Positions 1 to 9,428 are shown, numbered from the stretch's first letter. The stretch: 64,000 nt of DNA from Flavobacteriales bacterium (GCA_016717225.1 JADKGB010000015.1:40960-104959); one strand, 5' to 3'. Notes: generated by a model not told the origin, from the letters alone. Program-made: numbers and translations.

Positions 1-14
1 CGCCCGGTCTTGTT

Positions 15-719
15 ATGAAGCGCATGAGCAACAAGAAACCACAACTTCCGGGTATGGCGAAGAAGAGATCGGTAGTAGTCCCAAAACAGAGGCGCAACGT
101 TGGCCCGGAGGATGAGGTCGATGGCTATTCGCGCGTTGATGTATACGACCAGAAGACGATCAGTCGCATAGGCGCGCATTACGGAGATATCATCAAGAGT
201 ATAGGGGAGGACCCCAAGCGAGAAGGGTTGGAGAAGACACCGGAGCGCGTGGCCAAGGCACTGCAGTACCTCACCCATGGTTATGATCTGGACCCGGCCG
301 CGATCCTGAAGGGAGCGTTGTTCCAAGAACAGTACAGCCAGATGGTGATCGTAAAGGACATCGAGGTGTATTCTCTCTGCGAGCACCACATGCTTCCTTT
401 TTTTGGCAAGGCGCACGTAGCCTACATTCCTGATGGACGGATCGTGGGGCTCAGCAAAATACCACGCGTTGTAGATGCTTTTGCCCGGCGGTTGCAAGTG
501 CAGGAGCGGCTTACCAATGAGATCCGTGATTGTATCCACTCCACATTGAAGCCATTAGGTGTTGCGGTGGTGATGGAGTGTGATCACCTCTGCATGCGTA
601 TGCGTGGTGTGCAGAAACAGAACAGTGTGACCACAACCTCAGCGTTCACTGGTATTTTTCTCAGCGACCACCGTTCGCGCGAAGAGTTCATCAAGCTCAT
701 CAGTTCCAAACTCCACTGA
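15..719 (+). CDS. folE: GTP cyclohydrolase I
   Basis: Cytosolic enzyme converting GTP to 7,8-dihydroneopterin triphosphate, the first step of folate/pterin synthesis. The 234-residue product carries the family core: the SLCEHHMLPF segment with zinc ligands Cys122 and His125, and HLCMRMRGV with the third ligand Cys193; KTPERVAKAL and SVTTTSAFTG also match. The first 45 residues are basic and poorly conserved, as in other FolE1 proteins. ATG codons at 15 and 24 are both possible; the first is used. It ends 6 bases before fabD, so the two are probably co-transcribed. Identification is secure. Confidence 0.97.
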   Translation: MKRMSNKKPQLPGMAKKRSVVVPKQRRNVGPEDEVDGYSRVDVYDQKTISRIGAHYGDIIKSIGEDPKREGLEKTPERVAKALQYLTHGYDLDPAAILKGALFQEQYSQMVIVKDIEVYSLCEHHMLPFFGKAHVAYIPDGRIVGLSKIPRVVDAFARRLQVQERLTNEIRDCIHSTLKPLGVAVVMECDHLCMRMRGVQKQNSVTTTSAFTGIFLSDHRSREEFIKLISSKLH

Positions 720-725
720 TCCGAT

Positions 726-1643
726 ATGACCGCTTATGTCTTCCCCGGCCAAGGCAGCCAGTTCCCCGGCATGGGGAAGGACCTCTATGAAAGCGATGCC
801 AATGCACGCGTCTTCTTCGAGCATGCCAATAACATCTTGGGCTTCGCGATCACCGAAGTGATGTTCAATGGCTCCGAAGCCGACCTGAGGCAGACGAATG
901 TCACGCAGCCGGCCATCTTCCTGCATAGCGTGATCAAGGCGAAGGTGATGGGCGATGCCTTTCAGCCAGCGATGACTGCCGGACATTCCTTGGGTGAGTT
1001 CAGCGCGCTTGTGGCAGCAGGCGCCATGGAATTCAGCGACGGTTTGAAATTGGTGGCCGCACGTGCGAACGCGATGCAGAAGGCCTGCGAGATGCAACCC
1101 GGAACCATGGCCGCGATCCTTGGAATGGACGATGCGAAAGTGGAGGAGGTGTGTTCTGCGATCCCCGGTGTGGTGGTTCCAGCGAACTACAATTGCCCAG
1201 GCCAACTCGTGATCAGCGGGAGCGTGGAAGCTGTAACCGCCGCCTGCGAAGCATTGAAAGCAGCTGGGGCGAAACGCGCCTTGATGCTTTCTGTTGGTGG
1301 TGCGTTCCACAGCCCGCTCATGGAGCCTGCTCGGGCGGAATTAGCGACGGCCATAGCATACACGCCCATCGTGGATCCCCGTTGTGCGATCTACCAGAAT
1401 GTGGATGCCCGCGCCCACAAGGACCCTGCCCGTATCAAAGCCAACCTGATCGCACAACTCACGGCTCCGGTGCGATGGACACAGACTATGCAAAACATGC
1501 TTGCCGATGGTGCGACGAAAGTCGTGGAGGTCGGACCCGGCAATGTGCTTCAAGGGCTTTTTAAAAAGGTGAGCAAAGAGCTGGAGACTGCGGGGCGTAG
1601 GCTATGCCAATCCTGGAGGGTGTCCATGACAATAAGTGGGTGA
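726..1643 (+). CDS. fabD: Malonyl-CoA:ACP transacylase, tail extended by an apparent frameshift
   Basis: Transfers malonyl from CoA to acyl carrier protein for type II fatty acid synthesis. Visible family features are the N-terminal FPGQGSQ, the nucleophile Ser88 in GHSLG, catalytic His195 in GAFHSPLM, and VVEVGPGNVLQGL near the end. The last ~16 residues as read are not family-like. Adding one G to the GGGG run at 1592-1595 gives an ending ETAGA followed by TAG, the usual length of about 291 residues. I infer a consensus error and a true stop near 1600. Confidence 0.95.
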   Translation: MTAYVFPGQGSQFPGMGKDLYESDANARVFFEHANNILGFAITEVMFNGSEADLRQTNVTQPAIFLHSVIKAKVMGDAFQPAMTAGHSLGEFSALVAAGAMEFSDGLKLVAARANAMQKACEMQPGTMAAILGMDDAKVEEVCSAIPGVVVPANYNCPGQLVISGSVEAVTAACEALKAAGAKRALMLSVGGAFHSPLMEPARAELATAIAYTPIVDPRCAIYQNVDARAHKDPARIKANLIAQLTAPVRWTQTMQNMLADGATKVVEVGPGNVLQGLFKKVSKELETAGRRLCQSWRVSMTISG

Positions 1644-1933
1644 CTATAATGGCTTGCGGCATACCGTGGGCCGCATCGAGCGGTTGGTCAAATTTTCAAC
1701 ATTGGGCGAACCTTCATGAACGATATCCGCAACTACCTCGTCCTCGAAGGTTCTTAGGGATGGTTATAGATCTTGGCTGTTTGAAACGGGCCTCAAGAGA
1801 GTTGAATGACGCTCGTTTCGATCTGGATTTGCGGAACGCGTTGCGATACTGGGTGGTAAGCCTTGTCGCGTTCTGGTTGATGTTCGGCGCATTCGTCTTC
1901 GATTTTGTTCGAAATGTGTTCCTGAAGGGCTAG
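1604..1933 (+). CDS. Hypothetical small protein with one C-terminal membrane segment
   Basis: A 109-codon frame overlapping the artificial tail of fabD. Only the C-terminal half, from about residue 53, looks protein-like: a charged stretch (KRASRELNDARFDLDLRNAL) followed by a hydrophobic helix (YWVVSLVAFWLMFGAF) and a basic end. A start inside the frame near 1760 is as likely as the first one. I recognise no family. It could be spurious, but codon use in the second half resembles its neighbours. Confidence 0.35.
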   Translation: MPILEGVHDNKWVTIMACGIPWAASSGWSNFQHWANLHERYPQLPRPRRFLGMVIDLGCLKRASRELNDARFDLDLRNALRYWVVSLVAFWLMFGAFVFDFVRNVFLKG

Positions 1934-1985
1934 AGGTAGCCGTACGCTCATCTATAGCTATGGCTGCCCAGCTGCGCGTTCACCA

Positions 1986-2100
1986 TTCTCCCTCAAGGGT
2001 TTCTCAGCCGTGATGCGCACTCAAGCGTATCAGGTCTGAGGTTTCCCCGCTCTTCACATCCGTTATGCCTCAGTCCACTTCGTGAGGCCTTGAGGGAAAG
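1986..2100. other. Nested inverted repeats, possible structured RNA
   Basis: Outer arms TCCCTCAAGG (1989-1998) and CCTTGAGGGA (2088-2097) are exact complements. Inside are two independent hairpins: CTCAG/CTGAG (2003-2007 with 2036-2040), enclosing a 7-bp GATGCGC/GCGTATC stem with a 6-base loop (2012-2031), and GCCTCA/TGAGGC (2067-2072 with 2083-2088). Together they draw a three-way junction of about 110 nt between two converging genes. It could be a bidirectional terminator, a repeat element or a small RNA. There is no T-run, so a classical terminator is not obvious. Confidence 0.4.
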
Positions 2101-2126
2101 CCGGTGTCAGCTAGGGCACGGTCAGG

Positions 2127-3272
2127 TCAGATTCGGCTGTGCAACCTCAAGAACCGATCGATGTGCCCGAATTCTTCCTCGCCCAATGTGAGGTTCCAGT
2201 TCGGCGCTGTGCCGGATCCTGTGTAGTGGACCAAAAGGTGTGGTAGACCAAGGCATGCAGCGATCTGAACGAAGTATGCCGCGTTCTTCTCTTGCAAGAG
2301 GGTTGGATAAAATTCAACAACGGCCGCATCCGTCGCATACACCAGATTGGTGAAGCCAGCTCCATGAACGCCGATGATGATGCCAGCATGTGCGAACAGA
2401 TCCACCTGTTCCGGAAGTGAAAGATCTTCCAATGTGACGAAGCGGAAGTTGAGTTTCGGATAGCGTTCAGCGATCAGTTCTTCGTTGGTCATGTGCCGCC
2501 CCGGTTGTTTGCGCCTGGTAATAATGATGTTGTGCCGCTCTTCACGAACACCCCCGATGCGCGCGTGGCCGGTGTGGTTCAACCAGCGAATGTGTTCGGG
2601 AGCGTACACCTCCACATTGCCGTTCGTCGGATCACAACTATGAGGGTTACTGACCATCAAACAACGACGCATGATCTTCCGTCTGGATCCGTGTGTGATG
2701 ATCCGGGACTCGTCCAAGCCGAACAAGAATTCCATCGTTCCGCGAACGAAGCTTGAAGAGCCTTCATTGATCAACACTTTCCATTTCGTGTCGGCAAGTT
2801 GGTCCTGAACCAATGCCAGCCGCCCCATGCTCTCGAGCGTCCAATGGAAATAGCTGATGTCCAAATAATTCGTGAGCGGGATCACGTTTTCGAACACGAC
2901 CGGGATCATCAGTTTGCGGCCGATGATCAGGTGCTCCACATGACTGCGCAACAAGTAGCTTGAGCGGAACAAGGTGGATTCCAATATCACTTCACCCTCC
3001 CGATCGATCACTACGCCTTTGCCGAGCATTTCCGCATCGACCAACTCGACTTTGAACGCAGCATCCAATGCGAAGTGCGAACCCTTCCACCAGAACGGCT
3101 CTGGACCGATGTAGGTGAGTTTGGAGCGATCCCATTGAACGGTGCGTTTCGGCAACAATTCGATCTGCCCCACAAGTGGTTTCTTCCGTAGGTCCAGTTG
3201 TTTTATCAGCGGCCGAAGCAGGTGGCTCAGTGCTTTGACCAGGCTGAAACGGAAGTCTCGAAGCATGTGCAC
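2127..3272 (-). CDS. Glycosyltransferase family 61 (DUF563) protein
   Basis: Probable cytosolic glycosyltransferase of 381 residues. The GT61/DUF563 signature is in the C-terminal half: an ITRRKQPGRHMTNEEL segment, then LSLPEQVDLFAHAGIIIGVHGAGFTNLVYA, where HGAG(F/L) is the family hallmark. It is the last gene of the minus-strand sugar operon, 52 bases after the CpsB-type phosphatase. Acceptor and donor cannot be read from sequence. Some plant GT61 enzymes use UDP-xylose, and a UDP-xylose synthase lies 22 kb away, so xylose transfer is a possible but unproven role. Confidence 0.8.
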   Translation of the reverse strand: MHMLRDFRFSLVKALSHLLRPLIKQLDLRKKPLVGQIELLPKRTVQWDRSKLTYIGPEPFWWKGSHFALDAAFKVELVDAEMLGKGVVIDREGEVILESTLFRSSYLLRSHVEHLIIGRKLMIPVVFENVIPLTNYLDISYFHWTLESMGRLALVQDQLADTKWKVLINEGSSSFVRGTMEFLFGLDESRIITHGSRRKIMRRCLMVSNPHSCDPTNGNVEVYAPEHIRWLNHTGHARIGGVREERHNIIITRRKQPGRHMTNEELIAERYPKLNFRFVTLEDLSLPEQVDLFAHAGIIIGVHGAGFTNLVYATDAAVVEFYPTLLQEKNAAYFVQIAACLGLPHLLVHYTGSGTAPNWNLTLGEEEFGHIDRFLRLHSRI

Positions 3273-3324
3273 AAGATCGGTAGGCCGGAGGATAGTCTGG
3301 TCGAACAGCCGATCGTGCGGATCG

Positions 3325-4080
3325 CTATAGTGACTTGTTCAACAACTTCCCGCTGCCGAGGAGTTTGTGAAGGTATTGTTCGGTTCGGCTCGCTTTGATC
3401 GCATCCACATGTCCCATGCTATGGCAATCACTGCCTAGCAATTCATACCATCCAAGATCGATCAGTTTTTCGGCGCACTTCTTAGCGCTTGGTCCGTACG
3501 CGCCCATCAATGCGATCGTGTTGAGTTGAAAGAGAACGCCGCGGTCTTTCAATTTCTCCATCATGGTGAAGTCCTGATGCCAGAATTGATAGCGTTCCGG
3601 ATGGGCCAGCACAGGCCTGTAACCTGCGGTCTGCATCTCGAAGACCACACTCAAAAGGACCATTGGTTCGCTGATGAACGGTAGTTCGAACAAAAGCAGG
3701 TTATCCCCGAAGGTGAGAACACGTTTCTGTTTTACGAGCGTTTCCAGTTCGTGATCCAGGTAGTATTCGGCTGCGGCATCGATCTCCATAGGGATGCCTT
3801 TCACCAGCAGTTCACGACGCACCGTTTCCAGTCCCGAAAGGATGATCTCCGGTGTGTTCATGTAGCCATCGGCCATCACATGCGGGGTGGTGATCACCTT
3901 GCTATACCCAAGCTCGTGCATGGCGCTGATCAACTCGATGCTCTGTTCCAGTGTTTGAGCGCCATCATCGATGCCAGGTATGAAATGACTGTGAACGTCG
4001 CATTTCAAAACGCTCAGATCCGCCGGTCCAAGATCGGGTTGTGAGGGTCCGAACAATTTTCCGAAGAACCCCATGTTCAA
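3325..4080 (-). CDS. CpsB/YwqE-type tyrosine-protein phosphatase (PHP fold)
   Basis: Metal-dependent protein-tyrosine phosphatase of the PHP superfamily. Homologues dephosphorylate the tyrosine kinases that control polysaccharide export. The 251-residue protein has the expected metal-binding motifs: CDVHSHFIPGIDDGA near residue 28, ITTPH, EAAEYY-like AAAEYYLD, VLAHPERY and LGSDCHS. There is no signal peptide. Its start overlaps the stop of the upstream dehydratase gene by 4 bases, implying translational coupling. No Wzc-type kinase is in the window. Confidence 0.88.
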   Translation of the reverse strand: MNMGFFGKLFGPSQPDLGPADLSVLKCDVHSHFIPGIDDGAQTLEQSIELISAMHELGYSKVITTPHVMADGYMNTPEIILSGLETVRRELLVKGIPMEIDAAAEYYLDHELETLVKQKRVLTFGDNLLLFELPFISEPMVLLSVVFEMQTAGYRPVLAHPERYQFWHQDFTMMEKLKDRGVLFQLNTIALMGAYGPSAKKCAEKLIDLGWYELLGSDCHSMGHVDAIKASRTEQYLHKLLGSGKLLNKSL

Positions 4081-5138
4081 CGTTTGGAGTATTGGGCGTC
4101 GTAATAGCTACGGTACGCACCCGAAGTGACGTGTTCAAGCCAAGGCTCATTGGCCAGGTACCAATCCACTGTACGCTCCAACCCTTGCTCGAATGTGATG
4201 CTCGGTTTCCATCCCAGCTCGCGCTCGATCTTGCTTGCGTCGATCGCATATCGAAGATCATGTCCCGCTCGATCGGTGACGTAGCTGATGAGTTTGGCAC
4301 TCTCACCCTCTGCACGACCTAGTTTCTTGTCCATGACCTTGCAAAGGAGATGGACGAGATCGATGTTGGTCCACTCATTGTGCCCACCGATATTGTACGT
4401 CTCGCCGTTCTTTCCATGATGGAATACGGCGTCTATCGCTGAAGCATGATCCTCCACCCACAGCCAATCGCGCACGTTCTCACCCTTTCCGTAGATCGGG
4501 AGTGGTTTGTTCGAACGGATGTTGTTGATCATGAGCGGGATCAACTTTTCGGGGAATTGATGACTGCCGTAATTGTTGCTGCAGTTGCTGATGACGAACG
4601 GCAGCTTGTACGTGTTGCCATAGGCACGGACGAAGTGGTCGCTTGCGGCTTTGCTCGCACTGTACGGGCTTTGTGGATCGTACGCCGTCTTTTCAGTGAA
4701 GAAGCCGCCATGGTGCAACGAACCATACACCTCATCCGTGCTGATATGATAGAATCGCTTTCCGTCGAACGAGTTCTTCCATGCTTCGCGTGCTGCGTTC
4801 AACAAATTGGCGGTACCCACCACGTTGGTTCCAACAAAAGCCATCGGGTCGCTGATGCTCCGGTCCACGTGACTTTCCGCTGCCAGATGGATCACATCGC
4901 TGATCTCCCTTTCCTTGAACAGTTCAACCATTTCCCCGGCATCGCGGATATCGCCTCGCACGAAGTCGTGGTTCAATTCGCCTTCCACGTCCCGCAAGTT
5001 CTCCAGATTGCCAGCATACGTAAGTGCGTCCAAATTCACAATGCGGTACGTGGGATACTTGGTAACGAATCGACGCACGACATGGCTGCCGATAAAGCCG
5101 GCACCGCCCGTAATGAGGATCGTTCGTCTATTGCTCAT
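4077..5138 (-). CDS. rfbB: dTDP-glucose 4,6-dehydratase
   Basis: NAD-dependent extended-SDR enzyme making dTDP-4-keto-6-deoxy-glucose, precursor of rhamnose and other deoxysugars. The 353-residue protein shows the Rossmann motif GGAGFIGS at residues 11-18, HISTDEVYGSL with the active-site Thr-Asp-Glu, the YSASK catalytic pair, and the family signature NCSNNYGSHQFPEKLIPL. It overlaps neighbours by 4 bases on both sides within the sugar operon. The other rhamnose genes (rfbA, C, D) are absent here, so they lie elsewhere or the intermediate goes to another sugar. Confidence 0.95.
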   Translation of the reverse strand: MSNRRTILITGGAGFIGSHVVRRFVTKYPTYRIVNLDALTYAGNLENLRDVEGELNHDFVRGDIRDAGEMVELFKEREISDVIHLAAESHVDRSISDPMAFVGTNVVGTANLLNAAREAWKNSFDGKRFYHISTDEVYGSLHHGGFFTEKTAYDPQSPYSASKAASDHFVRAYGNTYKLPFVISNCSNNYGSHQFPEKLIPLMINNIRSNKPLPIYGKGENVRDWLWVEDHASAIDAVFHHGKNGETYNIGGHNEWTNIDLVHLLCKVMDKKLGRAEGESAKLISYVTDRAGHDLRYAIDASKIERELGWKPSITFEQGLERTVDWYLANEPWLEHVTSGAYRSYYDAQYSKR

Positions 5139-6433
5139 AAGCTCCAGTAGGCAAGGGTTTTCACCTTTCTCCGATAGATGCCTTTCAGGTCCACGAGAAT
5201 TCCTTTCTGCGTGAGCAGGCTCTTGAACCAGGCTTCGTCCTTATCGGCGTATTCAGCATGGTTCACAGCCACGATGATCGCATCGTACGGTCCCTTCATT
5301 TCCTTCACCAGCTCGTAGCCGTATTCGTGCTTCACCTCGTCGCTGTCCGCATGCGGGTCGGCCACGTCAACGGTGCAACTGAAGCTCTTCAGCTCGCGCA
5401 CAACATCGGCCACCTTGCTGTTGCGAATGTCCGTTACGTTCTCCTTGAAGGTGGCACCCATCACAAGAATGCGCGCTTCCGCGGGATTCTTCCCTGCGGC
5501 GATCACCTTCTTCACGGTTTGCTTGGCCACGTATCCGCCCATGCTGTCGTTCACGTAGCGGCCGCTGTCGATGATCTGCGCGTGGTAACCCAATTCCTTC
5601 GCCTTGTAGACCAAGTAGTACGGATCCACGCCAATGCAGTGGCCGCCCACCAAGCCCGGTTGGAACCGCAAAAAATTCCATTTGGTACCAGCTGCCTCAA
5701 GGACATCATAGGTGTTGATGCCCATCTTGTTGAAGATGATCGAGAGCTCGTTGGTGAGTGCGATGTTGACGTCCCGCTGCGTGTTCTCGATGATCTTGGA
5801 AGCTTCGGCCACCTTGATGCTCGCAGCTCGATGCACACCGGCTTTCACCACCAGTTCGTACACTTTGGCGATGATCTCCGCGCTCTCCGCATCGCAGCCG
5901 CTGCTCACTTTCACGATGCTGCTCAATGTATGTTCCTTGTCACCTGGATTGATCCGCTCCGGTGAGTATCCCACTTTGAAGTCGGTAACGTACTTCAGGC
6001 TGCTCAGGCTTTCCAAAAGGGGCACACAATCCTCCTCGGTGCAGCCAGGATACACCGTGCTTTCGTACACCACGTAGTCGTTCGCCTTCAACACTTGGCC
6101 AACCGTACGCGTGGCGCCCAATAAGGGTTTCAGGTCGGGGATGTTCTGATCGTCGATGGGTGTAGGCACGGCCACGATGAAGAATTCCACATCGCGCAGG
6201 TCGTTGATGTCCGCAGTGAATTGGATGTCGCAGCCTTTGAAATCCTCTGCCGAAAGTTCGTTGCTCGGATCCTCGTTCCGGCGCATCATGTCCACGCGCT
6301 TCTGGTTGATGTCGAAGCCCACCACCTTGATGCGGCGCGCGAATTCCAATGCGATCGGAAGGCCCACATATCCGAGCCCTATTACGGCGAGTTTCGCCTC
6401 TTTCTTGATCAGTCGTTGATACAGGTCACTCAT
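5135..6433 (-). CDS. UDP-N-acetylhexosamine 6-dehydrogenase (WbpA/WbpO/TviB type)
   Basis: NAD-dependent two-step oxidation of C6 of a UDP-N-acetylhexosamine to the uronic acid. Residues 17-25 give the Rossmann motif (IGLGYVGLP); the catalytic cysteine is Cys266 in GGHCIGVDPYYL; the C-terminal UDP-binding domain follows. The GFDIN segment and overall pattern match the WbpA/WbpO/TviB group rather than UDP-glucose dehydrogenase, which is also present (26376-27689). Neighbouring WbpB- and WbpD-like genes argue for UDP-GlcNAc as substrate. Starts and stops overlap neighbours by 4 bases. Confidence 0.9.
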   Translation of the reverse strand: MSDLYQRLIKKEAKLAVIGLGYVGLPIALEFARRIKVVGFDINQKRVDMMRRNEDPSNELSAEDFKGCDIQFTADINDLRDVEFFIVAVPTPIDDQNIPDLKPLLGATRTVGQVLKANDYVVYESTVYPGCTEEDCVPLLESLSSLKYVTDFKVGYSPERINPGDKEHTLSSIVKVSSGCDAESAEIIAKVYELVVKAGVHRAASIKVAEASKIIENTQRDVNIALTNELSIIFNKMGINTYDVLEAAGTKWNFLRFQPGLVGGHCIGVDPYYLVYKAKELGYHAQIIDSGRYVNDSMGGYVAKQTVKKVIAAGKNPAEARILVMGATFKENVTDIRNSKVADVVRELKSFSCTVDVADPHADSDEVKHEYGYELVKEMKGPYDAIIVAVNHAEYADKDEAWFKSLLTQKGILVDLKGIYRRKVKTLAYWSL

Positions 6434-7443
6434 GTTTTCAGCTTGTAGATGCGTTCGATGATCTCCACCACTTTCAATCCTTCGAGCGCATTGGTAGTAA
6501 GTGTTGTGCGGCCTTTCAGCGTGTCCACCACATTATCGATGATGTAACTGTGGTTGTTGGCGCTGCCCTTGTATGAGCCATAATCGTTCGCCGGATTTGT
6601 GGCGGCGAGCTTGGGCATCGTGTAGTCCTTGATATGGCAAACCTCCACCTGGTCCATGTACTGCCCGCCGATCTTCACGCTCCCCTTGCTGCCGATGATC
6701 GTCATGCTGCTTTCCAGGTTCTTGTCCCATACCGACGTGCTGTAGTTGATGCAACCCATGCCGCCGTTAACGAAACGGAATTGCACCAACCCACTGTCTT
6801 CGAATTCGGTAAGGCCCGCATGGTTGAAGTCGGCGAACTTGGCCTGTATCTCGGTGATGTCGCCGAACAGCCAGTACATGATGTCGATGAAATGACTGAA
6901 CTGCGTGAATAGCGTTCCGCCGTCGAGCTCCTGCGAGCCCTTCCAACCACCCTTTTTGTAGTAGCGCTCGTCGCGGTTCCAATAGCAGTTCACCTGCACG
7001 ATGAAGATGTCGCCCAAGCGTTTCTCATCGATGATGCCTTTGATCCATGCGCTCGGAGGTGAGTAACGGTTCTGCATCACACCGAATACGGTTCGGTGAA
7101 CCTGCAACGCCTTGTACAGAACTTCCTCGCACTCGCTTTTGCTCAGTCCCATGGGCTTCTCGCACACCACATGTTTGCGCGCCTCCAACGCCATAAGGCT
7201 CTGTTGTGCGTGCAATCCGTTCGGGGTGCACACATTCACAACGTCGATGCTCGGCATCTCACGGAGCATGGCCTCCAACTCAGTGAACACTGGAACGCCG
7301 AACTGGTCCGCACCGGTCTCGCCACTGGGGCGGGTGTCGCACATAGCCAGCAGTTCCGCTTCGGGGTGGCGCTTCACCATCTCCGCATGGCGCTTGCCGA
7401 TATGGCCGCAGCCCACAATGGCGAATTTGATGGGCCCGTTCAT
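6430..7443 (-). CDS. Gfo/Idh/MocA oxidoreductase, WbpB/WlbA-like
   Basis: NAD-dependent sugar dehydrogenase of 337 residues. An N-terminal Rossmann fold (IVGCGHIGKRHA near residue 9) carries the family CEKPMG lysine motif, then the Gfo/Idh/MocA C-terminal domain with the GGTLFTQFSHFID segment in the expected place for the catalytic His. In the Pseudomonas wbp and Bordetella wlb pathways the homologue oxidises C3 of UDP-GlcNAcA. Context fits: the 6-dehydrogenase lies immediately downstream and the acetyltransferase immediately upstream. Confidence 0.88.
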   Translation of the reverse strand: MNGPIKFAIVGCGHIGKRHAEMVKRHPEAELLAMCDTRPSGETGADQFGVPVFTELEAMLREMPSIDVVNVCTPNGLHAQQSLMALEARKHVVCEKPMGLSKSECEEVLYKALQVHRTVFGVMQNRYSPPSAWIKGIIDEKRLGDIFIVQVNCYWNRDERYYKKGGWKGSQELDGGTLFTQFSHFIDIMYWLFGDITEIQAKFADFNHAGLTEFEDSGLVQFRFVNGGMGCINYSTSVWDKNLESSMTIIGSKGSVKIGGQYMDQVEVCHIKDYTMPKLAATNPANDYGSYKGSANNHSYIIDNVVDTLKGRTTLTTNALEGLKVVEIIERIYKLKT

Positions 7444-8013
7444 GAGACCCGCTTCACGTTACCGCCCGAGAGCGTGAATTTCTGCCCACTTTCGGGACAG
7501 GTTGCTTCTCCGTTCGCGTCGAATTTCAGCTTGTGCCCGAACTCGCTCATCCAACCTGTTTGACGCGCAGGGTTGCCTACGACCAAGGCGTAGTCCGGCT
7601 ACTTCCTTGGTGACCACGGCCCCCGCCCCGATGAAGGCGAAACGGCCGATATCGTGCCCGCAAACGATGGTGGCGTTGGCACCGATGGAAGCCCCTGTTT
7701 TCACGAGTGTGCGAAGGTATTCCCCTCTCCGGATCACGGCGCTGCGCGGATTGATCACGTTGGTGAACACGCACGAAGGACCCAGGAACACATCATCCTC
7801 GCACTCCACACCGGTATAGAGACTGACATTGTTCTGCACCTTCACGTTGCGCCCCAATTTCACGTCCGGGCTGATCACCACGTTCTGCCCGATGTTGCAA
7901 TTCTCCCCGATCACACACCCCGGCATGATGTGGCTGAAGTGCCAGATGCGCGTGCCCGCCCCGATGGTGCAGCCGGGGTCAATGACAGCGGTGGGGTGGG
8001 CGGTGTAGTCCAT
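7440..8013 (-). CDS. WbpD/WlbB-like N-acetyltransferase (left-handed beta helix), frameshifted
   Basis: Hexapeptide-repeat acetyltransferase that in the wbp/wlb route acetylates the 3-amino group of the UDP-sugar. Hexad repeats run from residue 10 to about 130 (CTIGAGTRIWHFSHIMPGCVIG; FLGPSCVFTNV), with the KTGASIGANATIVCGHDIG active-site region. As read, the frame ends at 7459 with an unrelated tail. Dropping one base at about 7600 restores VPDYALVVGNPARQTGWMSE and a stop at 7440 that overlaps the next ATG by 4 bases. The reconstructed protein is 190 residues, normal for the family. It is first gene of the operon. Confidence 0.88.
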
Positions 8014-8738
8014 ATGCTCATCTGCTCATGGGGACATGTGCCCATGAGGGTGTGGAAAAGGGGTGCGAATGTACCGAACGGTGCCTATGCCTTGCGGGTT
8101 GGTCGTACGGCATCGGTGCTGACCTGCAGCGGCACCCAAGACAGGCTGCGACACGTCATGAAAGAGAGCGAAGGACGGCTCCGGGGAATGTAGGATGCAT
8201 GGATTCAAAAGGAGGTGGCGGGAAGGAACTTTTCGTCGTTCCGGTGAAATCAACGCGATGCCGATGCCGAACGACGGAAACGGCTCATCAACGAACGCAT
8301 CGCCGAGCTGAACGAACGCAGCTTGGCTTGCGGTAAGTGTGCAACTGCCACAAATGACCACGACTGAGGCAACGATCGCGGCAATGCCCATTGCGAACGA
8401 AGTAAGCGCGGCGGGAACGACAACAAACAGGGTTGACATGAACGCAGTTGGGACAGCGATCGACACGACGTGCATGGAAATGATATCTCGCGGCGTGATA
8501 ACCGAGGTTGTGGGCCGAGAACCCGGTTCGGCGATGACCGAGAAGGAGGGAACAGGCCGAGAGGAACACCTACAGGCCGGGTAAACAGAAGGTCGCGTGA
8601 CCAGACCCAAGCCCATCAGCGTTGGAAGAAGGCTGATTTATGCGCGAGACGCTTAAGTCATGCATGGGATGCCTGAATCGCAACCACCTGCACTATGCTG
8701 CCCGTTGTACCGGTCAACTGCACAAAACGCAGGAGCGC
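8014..8738. other. Intergenic region, no convincing gene
   Basis: About 0.7 kb between the divergent acetyltransferase and hypothetical genes. Several frames of 80-200 codons exist on both strands, including a 196-codon minus frame (8026-8616) with one hydrophobic stretch. None has a recognisable motif or clear protein-like composition. The region must hold the promoter of the sugar operon, but I see no clean TAnnTTTG match. Confidence 0.5.
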
Positions 8739-9422
8739 ATGAACAAAGTAAGTGAGAACAAGATGACGATGATCTATGCTACGCTGGCGGCCTGCGCCAA
8801 GTTCGTAGCGACCTGGACGGGACTCGTTGCGTTCAAGAACGCACACGATGAACTCGTGGCCAATATGAAGAGCATCGAGGATGCCAGCGAAACGCAGGAG
8901 CTGAACATGAAGGGTGCCGCCTTGGACAAGCGGTTCAAGCGGGATGCGATGACACAGAAGACGATCGTGATGGCCCATGCGCTGTTCGCGTATGCCGAAG
9001 ACACGAACGACATCGTATTGCGTGAGAAGGCGAATCTGAGCGAGGGTGACCTGACCAAGAAGCGTGACGCCATCGTGGCGCAACTGTGCCAAGGCATCAG
9101 CAATCTGGCGACGGCCCTTGGCGCCAGCTTGGTAGACTATGGTGTAACGGCCGCTGAGATCACCGGACTGCAAAGCGCCATTGACAACTACGTTGCCGTG
9201 GTGACCGCACCGCGGAATGCTACCACCGTGCGCAAGGGCGCCACCGCGGAGATCAATACACTGATGAAGGACAGCATGAAGATCCTGAACAATCGGATGG
9301 ACAAGCTGATGCCGGAGTTCAAGGAGAGCAAGCCGGAGTTCTACCAAGAGTATTTCGATGCGCGGATCGTGGTGGACGCGACGGGCAGCAGCAAGAAGGA
9401 GGAGGTGAAGAAGGCGGCTTGA
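8739..9422 (+). CDS. Hypothetical helical protein
   Basis: A 227-residue product if started at ATG 8739 (MNKVSENKM). An in-frame ATG at 8640 would add 33 residues of uncharacteristic composition. The sequence is predicted helical throughout, with no signal peptide and a C-terminal charged tail (SSKKEEVKKAA). A segment near residue 8 (MIYATLAACAKFVATW) is amphipathic rather than membrane-like. I do not recognise a family. It is followed directly by GC-rich repeats. Confidence 0.7.
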   Translation: MNKVSENKMTMIYATLAACAKFVATWTGLVAFKNAHDELVANMKSIEDASETQELNMKGAALDKRFKRDAMTQKTIVMAHALFAYAEDTNDIVLREKANLSEGDLTKKRDAIVAQLCQGISNLATALGASLVDYGVTAAEITGLQSAIDNYVAVVTAPRNATTVRKGATAEINTLMKDSMKILNNRMDKLMPEFKESKPEFYQEYFDARIVVDATGSSKKEEVKKAA

Positions 9423-9428
9423 CCTAAT

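Noticed and set aside
5258..5965. 235-codon plus-strand frame
   Set aside because: Shadow of the UDP-sugar dehydrogenase gene.
8026..8616. 196-codon minus-strand frame with a hydrophobic stretch
   Set aside because: No start context, no family resemblance, and Ala/Val runs follow base composition; left as intergenic.
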